Shown here: one piece after another, positions 28,433 through 37,093 of the stretch | Layout of the letters: each line of letters starts with the position of its first letter | Numbering within the stretch: the stretch's first letter is position 1 | Origin: JAKFWI01 sp031399165 | Lineage (GTDB): Bacteria > Pseudomonadota > Alphaproteobacteria > Caulobacterales > Aquidulcibacteraceae | Direction of reading: 5' to 3' | DNA: 64,000 bases | NCBI GenBank assembly: GCA_031399165.1 | Contig: JANNOO010000038.1 | Location: 1-64,000, forward strand | Program-made: the position numbers and the translations under genes | Notes under the pieces: generated by a model | The model's input: only the letters and a program-made list of their open reading frames with translations | Told to the model about the DNA's origin: nothing | Databases searched by the model: none

Positions 28433-29641
28433 ATGGACCTTTTCTTTCTGGCGGCCGGTGTCGATCCGATCGCGGCGCAATATGGGCGCTTCGGCCTCAA
28501 TACACCAAAACTGTACGATGCCGGGCTGGTGCTGATCGCGTATCTGCTGGGCTTGCTGTCTTTGCATCTGGGCTATCGCGGTGGCGGCAGAACCTGGGTG
28601 CGCCGGCACGGCCTTGTCTGGCGCGCCGGCAAGAAGAGGCGGCTTGTATCGGGATTCTATCCGGAAATGCTGATCTTCACCGCCTGCGCGATTCTGGTGC
28701 TGGTGGTCGACCTGGCGATCAGCCAGGTCAGCCTGCTTGAGACCGTGAGCAGCTATCCGTTCATGACGGTGGGCTTGATCGTGTTCGTGATCGCGGTTGT
28801 AACCGCCTATTCGATCCAGACGGTGCTGGGCGCGCGCCGCGACCCTGCGGAAAAGCCGGTCGATTTGCGCCGGCTCGCGCGGGCCTACACCGCTTACGCG
28901 CCCTATTCGATCATTCTGTTCTGCGGCGGCTCGATCGTGCTCGTGATGCTGGCGCGGCAATTCGGTTTCGATCAGCAGACGTTCAACGTGGCCGCGGCGC
29001 ATGTCATGGATGTGCTGACCGACGCAGAGGGCCTGCACAAGCTACACCTGCGTGACGCTTCGACCGACCGCGCCCTGGCGGTGTTCGAATATGGCCAGGC
29101 GCTGGCCACAATCGAAACGGCGTTCGGGCAGATCACGCTGGCGACCAACCTGCTGCAGGACCAGATGAATCCGGTTTTCATTTTCGCCACGGCGGTGTTC
29201 GCGGTGAACATCCTGATCCGTTTCACGCCGGCTAAGAATGCGTTTCTCGATGGCGCGCGCAACATGACGATGGTTTCCACAGGCGCCGCGATCGGACTCT
29301 GCGTGATCTTCGGTCTCTACGTCTACTTCTATTCCTACGCCGATCTGCTGGAGGCGGCGATTGAGAAGATGCGCCTTCTCGGCCCTGCGACGGTGCTCGG
29401 CGAATGGAGCATGACGCAGCGCTACAACGAAGTGTTCGTGGCGCTGAACGAGCGGAAAAATCTGTTTGGCTTCCTTAAAGCGATCGGCGGCGAAGGCAGC
29501 GGCATCGCCACGTTCGTGTTCGGCGTTCAATTCGCGCTAGACCGGCTGGCCGATCGCGATGAGGCCAGCAAGCGCATCGAGATCACGCCGTACAAGGAAT
29601 GGCGCGAAACGCGCCAAAGCAAACTTGTGGCGCCGCGATGA
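28433..29641 (+). CDS. Polytopic membrane protein of unknown function
   Basis: 402 aa with about six hydrophobic segments (near 26-47, 73-91, 101-124, 150-168, 242-261, 275-305) and a conserved-looking cytoplasmic or periplasmic helical part between the fourth and fifth (FEYGQALATIETAFGQITLA). I do not recognise the family. ATG at 28433 has GGGGGA upstream; an ATG at 28406 is possible. Its stop overlaps the next start (ATGA), so it is translationally coupled to the EEP-family gene. Confidence 0.75.
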   Translation: MDLFFLAAGVDPIAAQYGRFGLNTPKLYDAGLVLIAYLLGLLSLHLGYRGGGRTWVRRHGLVWRAGKKRRLVSGFYPEMLIFTACAILVLVVDLAISQVSLLETVSSYPFMTVGLIVFVIAVVTAYSIQTVLGARRDPAEKPVDLRRLARAYTAYAPYSIILFCGGSIVLVMLARQFGFDQQTFNVAAAHVMDVLTDAEGLHKLHLRDASTDRALAVFEYGQALATIETAFGQITLATNLLQDQMNPVFIFATAVFAVNILIRFTPAKNAFLDGARNMTMVSTGAAIGLCVIFGLYVYFYSYADLLEAAIEKMRLLGPATVLGEWSMTQRYNEVFVALNERKNLFGFLKAIGGEGSGIATFVFGVQFALDRLADRDEASKRIEITPYKEWRETRQSKLVAPR

Positions 29642-30678
29642 AGCAGCGCCTATGGCTGATCGCGGGTGGGCTTATCGGAATTGCACTAATCGTTATGGCG
29701 TCGGCCAGCCCGCTTTCCATTACCCGCGCCGCCGCGCCCGCGCCACTGGCCGGCGATGCGCTAACGGTCGTGGCGTGGAATTTGGGCTATGGCGGGCTTG
29801 GCGCTGAATCGGATTTCAGCGCCGATGGCGGCAAAAGCTATCTGCCGCCATCGTCGAAAACGGTAACGAAGAATGTCGCAGGCATAGTAGACACGCTTAA
29901 GGCGACTGACGCCGACGTTTATATCCTGCCGGAAATCGCCAAGCGCAGCCCGGCGAATTACTGGCATGACCTGCTCGGCGCGGTGACGCGCGCTTTGCCA
30001 GATACGGAGCGGGTGTTCAGCGCCGAAGTGCTCACGCGGTTTTGGCCGTGGCCGATCCGGTTCGAGCATGGCCTGGCGATATTTTCGCGCAAGCAAATCG
30101 GCGCGGTGAACATCGAAAAGCTGCCGCTGGAAAAAGACAAGCTCGGCGGACTGATTCAGCGCGAATATGCGGCGCGCATCGTGCGCCTGCCGGTGGAAGG
30201 ACAGAAAGACTGGGTGATTATCGGCGTCCACCTGGCGGCGTTCGACAAGAACGCCGAGACGCGCAAAGCGCAGCTGGCGCGCGTGGTGGAATTGGCGCAA
30301 GCGCTGCACGCTGAGGGCAGTCCCGTGATCATCGGCGGGGACTTCAATCTCGTACTGGCGCAAACCAGTTTCAGCGCGACCACCGAACCAGAACACCGTT
30401 CCTGGGTGCATGACTTTCCGGCAGAGGCGCTGCCTGCGGGCTGGCGCATCGGCGCTGATCCACGCGTGGCGAGCGTGCGCACGAATGAGCGCCCGTATAA
30501 GGCAGGTGAAAACTACACGGCCGTGATCGATGGCTTCATTGTTTCGCCGGGCGTGGAGATCGAAAGCGTCGAAACGCGCGATCTGGGCTTTCAGTTTTCC
30601 GATCACCAGCCCGTGATGATGAAGGTCAAGAGATCGGGCTCGGCCCCGGTTTCGCGCAGCGAAGACCGGGGTCCATAA
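29638..30678 (+). CDS. Endonuclease/exonuclease/phosphatase (EEP) family protein, membrane-anchored or secreted
   Basis: 346 aa. An N-terminal hydrophobic segment (about 5-25) is followed by an EEP fold: VVAWNLGYGG, ILPEI, IIGGDFNLV and the terminal FSDHQPVM, which carry the metal and catalytic residues of the DNase I-like superfamily. The substrate (nucleic acid, phospholipid or inositol phosphate) cannot be told. ATG 29638 overlaps the membrane protein stop. The last 15 codons are encoded by a palindromic repeat (30644-30671), so the original C-terminus may be slightly shorter. Confidence 0.85.
   Translation: MKQRLWLIAGGLIGIALIVMASASPLSITRAAAPAPLAGDALTVVAWNLGYGGLGAESDFSADGGKSYLPPSSKTVTKNVAGIVDTLKATDADVYILPEIAKRSPANYWHDLLGAVTRALPDTERVFSAEVLTRFWPWPIRFEHGLAIFSRKQIGAVNIEKLPLEKDKLGGLIQREYAARIVRLPVEGQKDWVIIGVHLAAFDKNAETRKAQLARVVELAQALHAEGSPVIIGGDFNLVLAQTSFSATTEPEHRSWVHDFPAEALPAGWRIGADPRVASVRTNERPYKAGENYTAVIDGFIVSPGVEIESVETRDLGFQFSDHQPVMMKVKRSGSAPVSRSEDRGP
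30644..30671. repeat. GC-rich palindrome at the 3' end of the EEP gene
   Basis: CCCCGGTTTCGC (30644-30655) pairs with GCGAA and ACCGGGG (30659-30671) around a 3-nt loop with one bulged G. It is the kind of dispersed palindromic unit seen in many alphaproteobacterial genomes. It lies inside the reading frame of the EEP protein. Confidence 0.7.
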
Positions 30679-30721
30679 ACGCTAGCGTTGGAGATTATTC
30701 TGCGCCGGCGGCGCTTATGGC

Positions 30722-30739
30722 CCCCCGCCTGCGCGGGGG
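30722..30739. repeat. GC-rich palindrome
   Basis: CCCCCGC (30722-30728) and GCGGGGG (30733-30739) with a 4-nt loop. It lies 50 bp after the palindrome at the end of the EEP gene; the two may belong to one repeat element. It is followed by CAGAGAAAAAA, not a T tract, so it is not a plus-strand terminator. Confidence 0.6.
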
Positions 30740-30744
30740 CAGAG

Positions 30745-30954
30745 AAAAAACTTTCGGTCAGAGAAGCTGGCTGTCACAGAGCGCGCGTACATCGATCTTG
30801 AAGGAGAAGACGGAACGGACGGACCGCCTTGCAGCGGGCCGACGCAGCCCCTACGCCATACCGCGCCGCCTTCCCCATCAAGAACGACGCACTAAACGCG
30901 CCGCGTGCGTTGCAGTCCAGCCCCTCCCCAGGACGCTCCAGCGCGTCCTTTTTT
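30745..30954 (+). ncRNA. Candidate non-coding transcript ending at an orphan terminator
   Basis: The 324-bp gap 30679-31002 has no credible protein gene, but contains a strong plus-strand terminator (30930-30954). A transcript must start upstream of it, and about 190 nt between the palindrome at 30739 and the terminator could be a small RNA. I see no SRP, RNase P or tmRNA core sequence. A 6S-like RNA is possible by size only. The 5' end given is arbitrary. Confidence 0.35.
30930..30954 (+). terminator. Orphan intrinsic terminator
   Basis: AGGACGC (30930-30936) pairs with GCGTCCT (30943-30949), loop TCCAGC, followed directly by a T tract (30949-30954). No recognisable gene ends before it since the EEP stop at 30678, about 250 bp upstream. 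Confidence 0.75.
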
Positions 30955-31002
30955 CGTGCGCCAACCTTGCGCGTTTGCGATTTGCCCCGCAAGAGAGCGC
31001 GC

Positions 31003-31542
31003 GTGACGGCTTCCATTGTATTTCTCGATTTCGAGGCATCGAGTCTTGGCGACGAATCCTGGCCGGTCGAGGTCGGCTATGCCGGCGCGTGCGGGCTGGA
31101 GGACGCGTTCTACCTGTCGCGCCACAGCGATTGGTCGATGGAGCATTGGGACCGCAACTCCGCGACAATACACGGCATTTCGCTCGCCGATCTGGATGAG
31201 TTCGGCGTCGAGCCGGCGGTGGCGATCGACCGGCTGGCTGAACTGGGCAATGCCGTGGTGGTGTCCGACGCGCCGGAGTTTGAAAATCACTGGTTGCGGC
31301 GGATTAGCGCGGCGGCCGGAAGGCCTATGCCGTTTGTTGTGAAAGATTGGGAGAGCGTGCTCCCGTCCGGTCAGAGCCAGGACGAGCGCAAGCAATTACT
31401 TGCCGAGGCGCGCCGGCGCGCCGGCGCCCATCACCGCGCGGGCGTGGATGCGCGGATCATGCGCGATGTATGGCGCGCTTCGTGGGATCGCGCGCACGCC
31501 GCCTGGGCCGATGGCGCGGGCCATGGTCAGAATAAGGGCTGA
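31003..31542 (+). CDS. DEDD-type 3'-5' exonuclease family protein
   Basis: 179 aa from GTG 31003. Asp9 and Glu11 in VFLDFEASSLG, an Asp in VVSDAPEFENHWL, and HHRAGVDARIM near residue 150 match the four acidic residues and His of DnaQ-like DEDDh exonucleases. The fold is seen in RNase T, oligoribonuclease and similar proteins; the substrate is unknown. The longer frame up to 30829 passes through the orphan terminator and is not believed. The 3' end overlaps tlyA by 20 bp. Confidence 0.75.
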   Translation: MTASIVFLDFEASSLGDESWPVEVGYAGACGLEDAFYLSRHSDWSMEHWDRNSATIHGISLADLDEFGVEPAVAIDRLAELGNAVVVSDAPEFENHWLRRISAAAGRPMPFVVKDWESVLPSGQSQDERKQLLAEARRRAGAHHRAGVDARIMRDVWRASWDRAHAAWADGAGHGQNKG

Positions 31543-32248
31543 TCTGCTGCTCGTGGCGCGCGGGCTGGCGCGCTCGCGCGCGCAGGCGCAGGCGGCGATC
31601 GAGGCGGGCGGCGTCATCGCCGCCGGGCGCGCGGTCACAAAACCCGCCGACCTTCTGGACGAAGATGCGCCGATCGCGTTTGCGCCGGCTCATCCTTGGG
31701 TGTCACGCGGCGGCGTGAAGCTGGCGGCGGCGCTGGATGTTTTTGCAGTGGAAGTGTCCGGCAAGGTCGCGCTTGACGTGGGTGCGGCGGCGGGCGGGTT
31801 TACCGAAGTGCTGCTCACACGCGGCGCCGCGCGCGTGTTCGCCGTCGATGTGGGGCGCGGCCAGTTCGATGCAGCGCTGGCGCGCGATCCGCGCGTCGTC
31901 GTGCTCGAAGGTCAGGACGCTCGGACTTTGACCGGCGCGCAGATTTCGACGCCGCCGCAGATCGTGGTGTGCGACGCCAGCTTCATAGGCGCTGAGAAAG
32001 TCCTGGCCCGGCCGCTCGAATTGGCGGCGCCGTCCGCCGATCTGATCGTGCTGATCAAGCCGCAATTCGAATCCGGCCCTCGCGGTAAGGCGTTGCTTAC
32101 ACAAGAAGAAGCCCGCCGCCTCGCGGAGGAGACGGCGGGCCGCTTGAACGGCCTATGCGGCTTTCGGGCAGAAGACTTCGCAGAGAGCCCGCTTCTCGGC
32201 GGGGCCGGTGCGCGTGAATTCCTGTTTCACGCGCATCGCGGCGTTTAG
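31523..32248 (+). CDS. tlyA: TlyA-family rRNA 2'-O-methyltransferase
   Basis: 241 aa. N-terminal S4 domain (about 1-60, RADLLLVARGLARSRAQAQA) and FtsJ-like methyltransferase with SAM motif ALDVGAAAGGFTEVLL, VVCDASFIG and LIKPQFE. TlyA methylates 16S and/or 23S rRNA cytidines in other bacteria; older annotation calls it hemolysin A. ATG 31523 lies inside the end of the exonuclease gene, so the two are coupled. Confidence 0.92.
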   Translation: MVRIRADLLLVARGLARSRAQAQAAIEAGGVIAAGRAVTKPADLLDEDAPIAFAPAHPWVSRGGVKLAAALDVFAVEVSGKVALDVGAAAGGFTEVLLTRGAARVFAVDVGRGQFDAALARDPRVVVLEGQDARTLTGAQISTPPQIVVCDASFIGAEKVLARPLELAAPSADLIVLIKPQFESGPRGKALLTQEEARRLAEETAGRLNGLCGFRAEDFAESPLLGGAGAREFLFHAHRGV

Positions 32249-32919
32249 CGTACGACCACCCATTGGCCGCTGCGGGGATCGCGGCAGGTCTGTACCGGCT
32301 CGCGGTGACTGCCGTAACGGTCGCGGACGATTTCCTCGCCCCAACGGCACTCGCGGTAGCGGTTGTCCGCATAGCGGCGGTCTCCACGATAGCGGTCGTC
32401 ACGGTAATCGCGATTATCGCGATTATCGCTGTAACGGTCATTGTCGCGGTAGACCGGCTGGCGGCTGTCGGGCCCGCCCAGCAGATCGTCCTCATCGTCG
32501 CGGCCATAACCGTAGGGCTGGGGCGGCGGCGCGTTGTTGGCGTAGGGCGCGGGTCCCGGGCCGGTGGCGACCGGAGGGGGCGCCGGATAGCGCGCGGCGG
32601 CAGCGCAGTTAGTGCCGCTGGCGCCGATGCCTGCGCCCGCAGCTGCGCCAACCGCGCCGCCGACCAGGCCGACATCGCCGCGGTGGCCGGCTGAGCCCAT
32701 CTGACTGCCGACAACAGCGCCGATCGTGGCGCCCAGCAGGCCGCCAAGGATCGCGTTCTTGGTTTTGCGCTGGCCACAATTAGGGTCGTAGCCCTGATTG
32801 GCCGCGCCCTGATTGGCCGCGTAAGGGGCTTGATAAGATTGGGCGAACGACGTCGCCGGGACAGCCGTAAAAGCCGTCAGCGCCAGTGCGCCCGCAGCGA
32901 GAAGAGCTTGACCCCGCAT
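32245..32919 (-). CDS. Exported glycine-zipper protein with a charged repeat tail
   Basis: 224 aa. Signal peptide ending near SFAQ, a glycine-zipper segment (about 60-115, ILGGLLGATIGAVVGSQMG and GLVGGAVGAAAGAGIGA) and then a Pro-rich linker and an Arg/Asp/Tyr/Asn-rich tail (about 160-200) made of short imperfect repeats such as DNRDNRDYRDDRYRGDRR. The last 35 residues contain two Cys. It is like surface-antigen-type outer membrane proteins with a 2TM glycine zipper. ATG 32919 has GGAG 6 nt upstream; ATG 32931 is also possible. It overlaps tlyA tail-to-tail by 4 bp. Confidence 0.8.
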   Translation of the reverse strand: MRGQALLAAGALALTAFTAVPATSFAQSYQAPYAANQGAANQGYDPNCGQRKTKNAILGGLLGATIGAVVGSQMGSAGHRGDVGLVGGAVGAAAGAGIGASGTNCAAAARYPAPPPVATGPGPAPYANNAPPPQPYGYGRDDEDDLLGGPDSRQPVYRDNDRYSDNRDNRDYRDDRYRGDRRYADNRYRECRWGEEIVRDRYGSHREPVQTCRDPRSGQWVVVR

Positions 32920-33015
32920 AACTATCTCCATCTTTCCAGTGCGGCGCGGGCACTGCGCCCGTAAACTCATCGCCGTTGTTGGACGCGAATAAAGCAAAAC
33001 CTAGCTGAACGAGGC

Positions 33016-34329
33016 ATGAAGCGTTTGAATCGTCCCGTAAACAATGCGCCGCAGCCCCCCAATGCACTTGGGCGGGTGCGCCCCGGACCGCCGCTGGCGG
33101 CGGTGGAGCGCGACCTGACCGTGGGCGAAATCGGCGCGCGCGGCGATGCGCTGGCGGCGGGGCCGGACGGTCCGATCTATCTCGGCTTTGCCCTTCCTGG
33201 CGAGCTAGTCCGCGCCAGGGTGGCCGGCGATCGTGGCGACGTGTTGGCTGTGCTAACGCCAAGCGCCGAGCGTGTGGCGCCGCCCTGCGCCCATTTTGGC
33301 CGCTGCGGTGGCTGCCAGTTACAGCATTGGCAGGAAGCGCCGTATCTGGCGTGGAAGCACGAACAGGTGGTGCGCGCGCTGGCGCGGCGCGGCATTGGCG
33401 GGCCGGTTGAGCCGGTGGTCAAAGCGTGGGGCGCGGGCCGGCGGCGCGCGACATTGCATGCGGCGCGGGGCGGTAAGTTTGGTTTTATCGCGCGCGGCGG
33501 GGCGCAGATTATTGCGGTGAAGGAATGCCCGGTGCTCACGCCGGCGCTGACGGCTGCGCTGCCGGGGCTGAAACGTCTTGGCGCCGTGTTCGCGCCCGCG
33601 CGCGGCGAACTCAACATTCAGGTTCTGGCCAGCGATACCGGCGTCGATGTCAACGTCAAAGGCGCTGGCAAGGTGTCCGCGTTCGATGCAAAAAAATTCG
33701 CCGACACAGCGGCGCTGGTCGAAGCGGAAGATTTCGCGCGGCTGAGCTTCGACGGCGATGCGTTCATCACACGCCGTGCGCCTGAATTGGGTATGGGACG
33801 CGCCCGCGTCACGCCCCCGCCAGGCGCGTTTTTGCAGCCGACTGTGGAAGGCGAAATGGTGCTGGGGCGGCTGGTCGCCGAAGCGCTGGCCGGCGCCGCG
33901 CGCGTGGCCGATCTGTTTTCCGGCATCGGCACGTTCGCGCTGCGCCTCGCCGAAACTGCCGAGACGCTGGCAGTGGAAGGCGACGAGGCGATGTTGCTGG
34001 CGCTCAAACAGGGCGCTGATCGCGCGGGCGTTTTGAAGGGCGTTTCCGTGCTGCGGCGCGACCTGCTGCGCACGCCGCTTTCGGCGCTGGAGATGAAGCG
34101 TTTTGATGGCATCGCGTTTGATCCGCCCCGCTCTGGCGCGCGGTTGCAGGCTGAGCAGATCGCCAAATCAAAGGCGCGCAAAGTGGCCGCCGTCTCATGT
34201 GATCCGGCGACGTTCGCGCGCGATGCGAAGGTGCTGCTCGACGCCGGCTTCGAGATGAGCCGGGTGACGCCGGTGGATCAGTTCCGCTGGAGCCCGCATA
34301 TCGAGATCGTCGGCGCGTTCGAACGATGA
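33016..34329 (+). CDS. 23S rRNA (uracil-5-)-methyltransferase family protein (RlmD/TrmA type)
   Basis: 437 aa. A TRAM-like N-terminus, the Fe-S cysteine cluster CAHFGRCGGCQ with a fourth Cys in ECPVLT, the SAM site VADLFSGIGTFALRL, FDPPRSGA and the catalytic Cys in VSCDPATFARD. It adds a methyl group to C5 of a uridine in 23S rRNA; which one is not evident. GAGG precedes ATG 33016, and the stop overlaps ycgN by 4 bp. Confidence 0.92.
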   Translation: MKRLNRPVNNAPQPPNALGRVRPGPPLAAVERDLTVGEIGARGDALAAGPDGPIYLGFALPGELVRARVAGDRGDVLAVLTPSAERVAPPCAHFGRCGGCQLQHWQEAPYLAWKHEQVVRALARRGIGGPVEPVVKAWGAGRRRATLHAARGGKFGFIARGGAQIIAVKECPVLTPALTAALPGLKRLGAVFAPARGELNIQVLASDTGVDVNVKGAGKVSAFDAKKFADTAALVEAEDFARLSFDGDAFITRRAPELGMGRARVTPPPGAFLQPTVEGEMVLGRLVAEALAGAARVADLFSGIGTFALRLAETAETLAVEGDEAMLLALKQGADRAGVLKGVSVLRRDLLRTPLSALEMKRFDGIAFDPPRSGARLQAEQIAKSKARKVAAVSCDPATFARDAKVLLDAGFEMSRVTPVDQFRWSPHIEIVGAFER

Positions 34330-34778
34330 CCCAGCCATTCTGGAAAACCAAAGCGCTCGCGGAAATGAGCGAGGTAGAGTGGGAAAGCCTGTGCGATGGC
34401 TGCGGCAAGTGTTGCCTGATTGGCCTGGAGGACGCCGATACCGGCGAGATTTATCTTACCGACGTGGCCTGCGACCTGCTCGATAGCGGCGCGTGCCGCT
34501 GCAAGGATTACGCGAACCGCAAAAGCCACGTGCCCGATTGCGTGAAGCTGACGCCTGAAACGGTCGGCGAATTGAGCTGGCTGCCAAAGACCTGCGCCTA
34601 TCGCCTGGTGCATGAAAAGCAGGACTTGCGCTGGTGGCACCCGCTGATCTCCGGCGATCCGGAAAGCGTACACGCGGCGAACGTATCAGTGCGCGGCAAA
34701 ACGCGGCCCCAGGGCAAGCTGAAGCCGCGCCATCTGATCAAGCGTATAACGAGATGGCCGGAGGCGCAGGAGAAATGA
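34326..34778 (+). CDS. YcgN-family cysteine-cluster protein (UPF0260)
   Basis: 150 aa. CDGCGKCC near residue 23, then ACDLLDSGACRCKDYANR and PDCVKLTPE match the UPF0260/YcgN family, a relative of YkgJ with probable metal or Fe-S binding but no proven function. It is coupled by ATGA overlaps to the RNA methyltransferase before and the methyltransferase after, suggesting one operon. Confidence 0.9.
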   Translation: MTQPFWKTKALAEMSEVEWESLCDGCGKCCLIGLEDADTGEIYLTDVACDLLDSGACRCKDYANRKSHVPDCVKLTPETVGELSWLPKTCAYRLVHEKQDLRWWHPLISGDPESVHAANVSVRGKTRPQGKLKPRHLIKRITRWPEAQEK

Positions 34779-35842
34779 GTCTCTCGAAAAACATCGAGCG
34801 CGCCGCTTACGTCGCCACACAAGGCGCGCGGGTGGCGTGGTATTCGGCGCATTACATGCTGGCCCGGCGGCTTTCCGCGCCGCCTGTGCTGGAGAGCGAG
34901 CCAAAATTCGAGCCGCGCACCAAGCCCGGCAGGCCGCGCGAGATCCAGAAAGCGTTCCTCGATCTTTTCGCGCTGGACCGCGCGAACATCGACGCAGGGC
35001 TTTATCCCGCGCCGCGCGATTTCAATCCGGGCAACCTGATGTCGGCGATGAACAACAGCGCCCGTTTCTTCAGTGATCTGCCGCGCGTGGATCAGCGCCG
35101 CATTGCGCGCAACGCCACCGAAGTGCGCGAGGCGAACGCGCTGCGCGGCGAGTACCCGGCCTATTATCTGCAGAATTTCCACTACCAGACGGGCGGCTGG
35201 CTGACGCGCGAGAGCGCGAAGATCTACGATACGCAGGTCGAAGTACTGTTTGCCGGCGCCGCCGACGCTATGCGGCGCGTGGGGCTGGGTCTGCTGTCGC
35301 AAGGCTTGCGCGGCAGGGACCAGCGCAAGGTGAAGCTGCTTGACGTCGCCTGTGGCAATGGGCGGTTTCTGGCGCAGATCATGGAAGCGTTTCCGCGCCT
35401 TCCAGCGAGCGGGCTCGATCTTTCGCCAGCCTATCTGGAAGAAGCGCGCGCGCGGCTTGCGCCCTGGCCGCAGACCGAGTTGATTTCAGGCAAGGCCGAG
35501 GCCATCCCTGCCGATAATGGCGCGTATGACGCCGCAACCTGCGTCTATCTTTTCCACGAATTGCCGCCGCGCGTGCGTCGAACGGTCGCCGCCGAAATCG
35601 CGCGCGTGATCAAGCCAGGCGGCGTGTTCGTCTTCGTGGATTCGATTCAGCAGGGCGAGTCTCCTGCGCTGGACCGGATGCTAGAATACTTCCCGATAGG
35701 GTTTCACGAACCATTTTACGCCAGTTATCAGCAGGAGGATTTAGCTGCGCTTTTTGGCGAAGCGGGCTTTGCGCTGGAAGACAGCAAATTGGCGTTTCTG
35801 ACCAAGGCTCTGCTGTTCAGGCGCATTCCATCGGATCAATAG
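34775..35842 (+). CDS. Class I SAM-dependent methyltransferase
   Basis: 355 aa. The SAM domain (about 185-310) has LLDVACGNGRFLAQIMEAF, GLDLSPAYLEEAR and an acidic motif at AYDAATCVYLFHELP. The N-terminal 180 residues are helical and specific to this family, so the methyl acceptor is unclear. ATG 34775 overlaps the ycgN stop and follows AGGAGA. The last 50 codons (from about 35684) are AT-richer than the rest and are matched by a second, GC-richer copy at 37094-37240, so the gene tail appears to have been replaced by recombination. Confidence 0.88.
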   Translation: MSLSKNIERAAYVATQGARVAWYSAHYMLARRLSAPPVLESEPKFEPRTKPGRPREIQKAFLDLFALDRANIDAGLYPAPRDFNPGNLMSAMNNSARFFSDLPRVDQRRIARNATEVREANALRGEYPAYYLQNFHYQTGGWLTRESAKIYDTQVEVLFAGAADAMRRVGLGLLSQGLRGRDQRKVKLLDVACGNGRFLAQIMEAFPRLPASGLDLSPAYLEEARARLAPWPQTELISGKAEAIPADNGAYDAATCVYLFHELPPRVRRTVAAEIARVIKPGGVFVFVDSIQQGESPALDRMLEYFPIGFHEPFYASYQQEDLAALFGEAGFALEDSKLAFLTKALLFRRIPSDQ

Positions 35843-36837
35843 AAAGCAAGGTCTTCCACGCCCTTGCCTGCCGGGAACGCGCCAGTCGGCTTGCCGGAAC
35901 TCAGATCGACAATAGTGACCGTACCCTCGCCGTGATTGGCGACCAACATGGTATTTGCGCCTGCAAAAGCCAGCCCCCAGGCTGGGCCCCGCCCGACGGG
36001 GATCGCTGTTTGCTTTGAAAGATCGGCGACATTGTAAACGAAGGCTTGCGAGGCGCCGGTGGCGATCAGATATTTGCCGTCGGGCGAATATCGCGTTTGC
36101 GTCACGCCCATGCGCAAGCCTTCCAATTTGAGCGTCTGCACAATCGCATCCGTGGCGGTGTCAACGATCACGATCTGCCCGGCGCGATCGCCGATGGCGG
36201 CGCGTTTGCCATCTGGCGAAACGGCGACGCCTTCCGTGCCGCTCGTCGCAGGGATGCGCGCGACGATTTTCTTCGCCTTTGTATCGACTACGCTGACAAA
36301 TGGACGGTCGTTCTTATTGGTCAGATAAGCCTTTGCGCCGTCTGGCGTGACGGCGAGAAAATGGCCCGTGCCTTCAACATCGATGGTTTCAAATCGTTTC
36401 GTTTTCGGATCGATGATTACCAGAGTACGGCTGATGTCGCATGCAACGTAAAGCATGCCCTTGCGGTCAATCGCGATCGAATGCGGCGCCAGATTTGGCG
36501 ATAAATCGATCGTATCGATCTGCTTGCGCTTGGCGATATCCACCACTGCGATGGTTTTACCCGGATTGGGATTGTTGTTGTAAACACCGTCGCCATAGAT
36601 GGCGACATAGGCAGTCCTGCGATCGGGGGAAATCACCACTTCATGGGGCTTTTCACCGACATTGATACTCGCAAGTTCTTTGTAGGTGTCGGGCGTGAAA
36701 AACAACAGGCGGGAGCCGACCTTATCAACCAGGATCAGCCCTTTCGTACCCATGGTGTTGTTCGGATCGGCATCCGCGGCGGCGGGGGCAAAGACGATGC
36801 CGGCCGCCAAGGCCAGAAGCGCGGCTACAATTCGCAT
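35836..36837 (-). CDS. YncE-like beta-propeller protein, periplasmic
   Basis: 333 aa. A signal peptide (MRIVAALLALAAG, cleavage near AAADA) precedes about seven repeats of the YVTN type: VAVSPDGKRAAI, VVDTKAKKIVARI, IVDTATDAIVQTL. Such propellers are exported and bind partners; a quinohemoprotein- or metal-linked role is sometimes proposed but not supported here. ATG 36837 has GGAG 7 nt upstream. The gene overlaps the methyltransferase stop by 7 bp, is visibly AT-richer than its surroundings, and is bracketed by duplicated gene tails, all signs of acquisition. Confidence 0.85.
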   Translation of the reverse strand: MRIVAALLALAAGIVFAPAAADADPNNTMGTKGLILVDKVGSRLLFFTPDTYKELASINVGEKPHEVVISPDRRTAYVAIYGDGVYNNNPNPGKTIAVVDIAKRKQIDTIDLSPNLAPHSIAIDRKGMLYVACDISRTLVIIDPKTKRFETIDVEGTGHFLAVTPDGAKAYLTNKNDRPFVSVVDTKAKKIVARIPATSGTEGVAVSPDGKRAAIGDRAGQIVIVDTATDAIVQTLKLEGLRMGVTQTRYSPDGKYLIATGASQAFVYNVADLSKQTAIPVGRGPAWGLAFAGANTMLVANHGEGTVTIVDLSSGKPTGAFPAGKGVEDLAFY

Positions 36838-36937
36838 AATGTGCTCCATTCCCCGGCTGTTCGCGGACATTTGCAGTCTAGCCTGCGCAGCAAATGCAGC
36901 GCAATCATTAGACGTCAGTTCACGGCGATCGTGATGA

Positions 36938-37091
36938 TCACACTTTCAGGAAGTAGGAGATAGCCTCTTCAATGTTTTCAATGAAGTCTTCCAGTAGCGC
37001 GGTGGTGTTAAAGCATAATCGCGCGGGGCAGCCACAGCGGACTTGGCGAAGAGCGCGCTGGCGCGTTGCGCAATTCAATCTCCAGTGCAGG
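36938..37091 (-). pseudogene. Displaced 3' tail of a homologue of the 37282-37740 gene
   Basis: Read on the minus strand, PALEIELRNAPAR, then after a one-base shift ALLEDFIENIEE and a stop at 36938, matching the C-terminus of the neighbouring 152-aa membrane protein (PALEIELRNAPAR and ALLEDPIETIED). Only about 50 codons remain and there is no start. The differences are large enough that it probably comes from another strain or species rather than from local decay. Confidence 0.75.
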
Positions 37092-37093
37092 GG

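Noticed and set aside
30717..31199. 160-codon plus-strand ORF upstream of the exonuclease
   Set aside because: It runs through the orphan terminator and overlaps the exonuclease in another frame, with low-complexity basic sequence.
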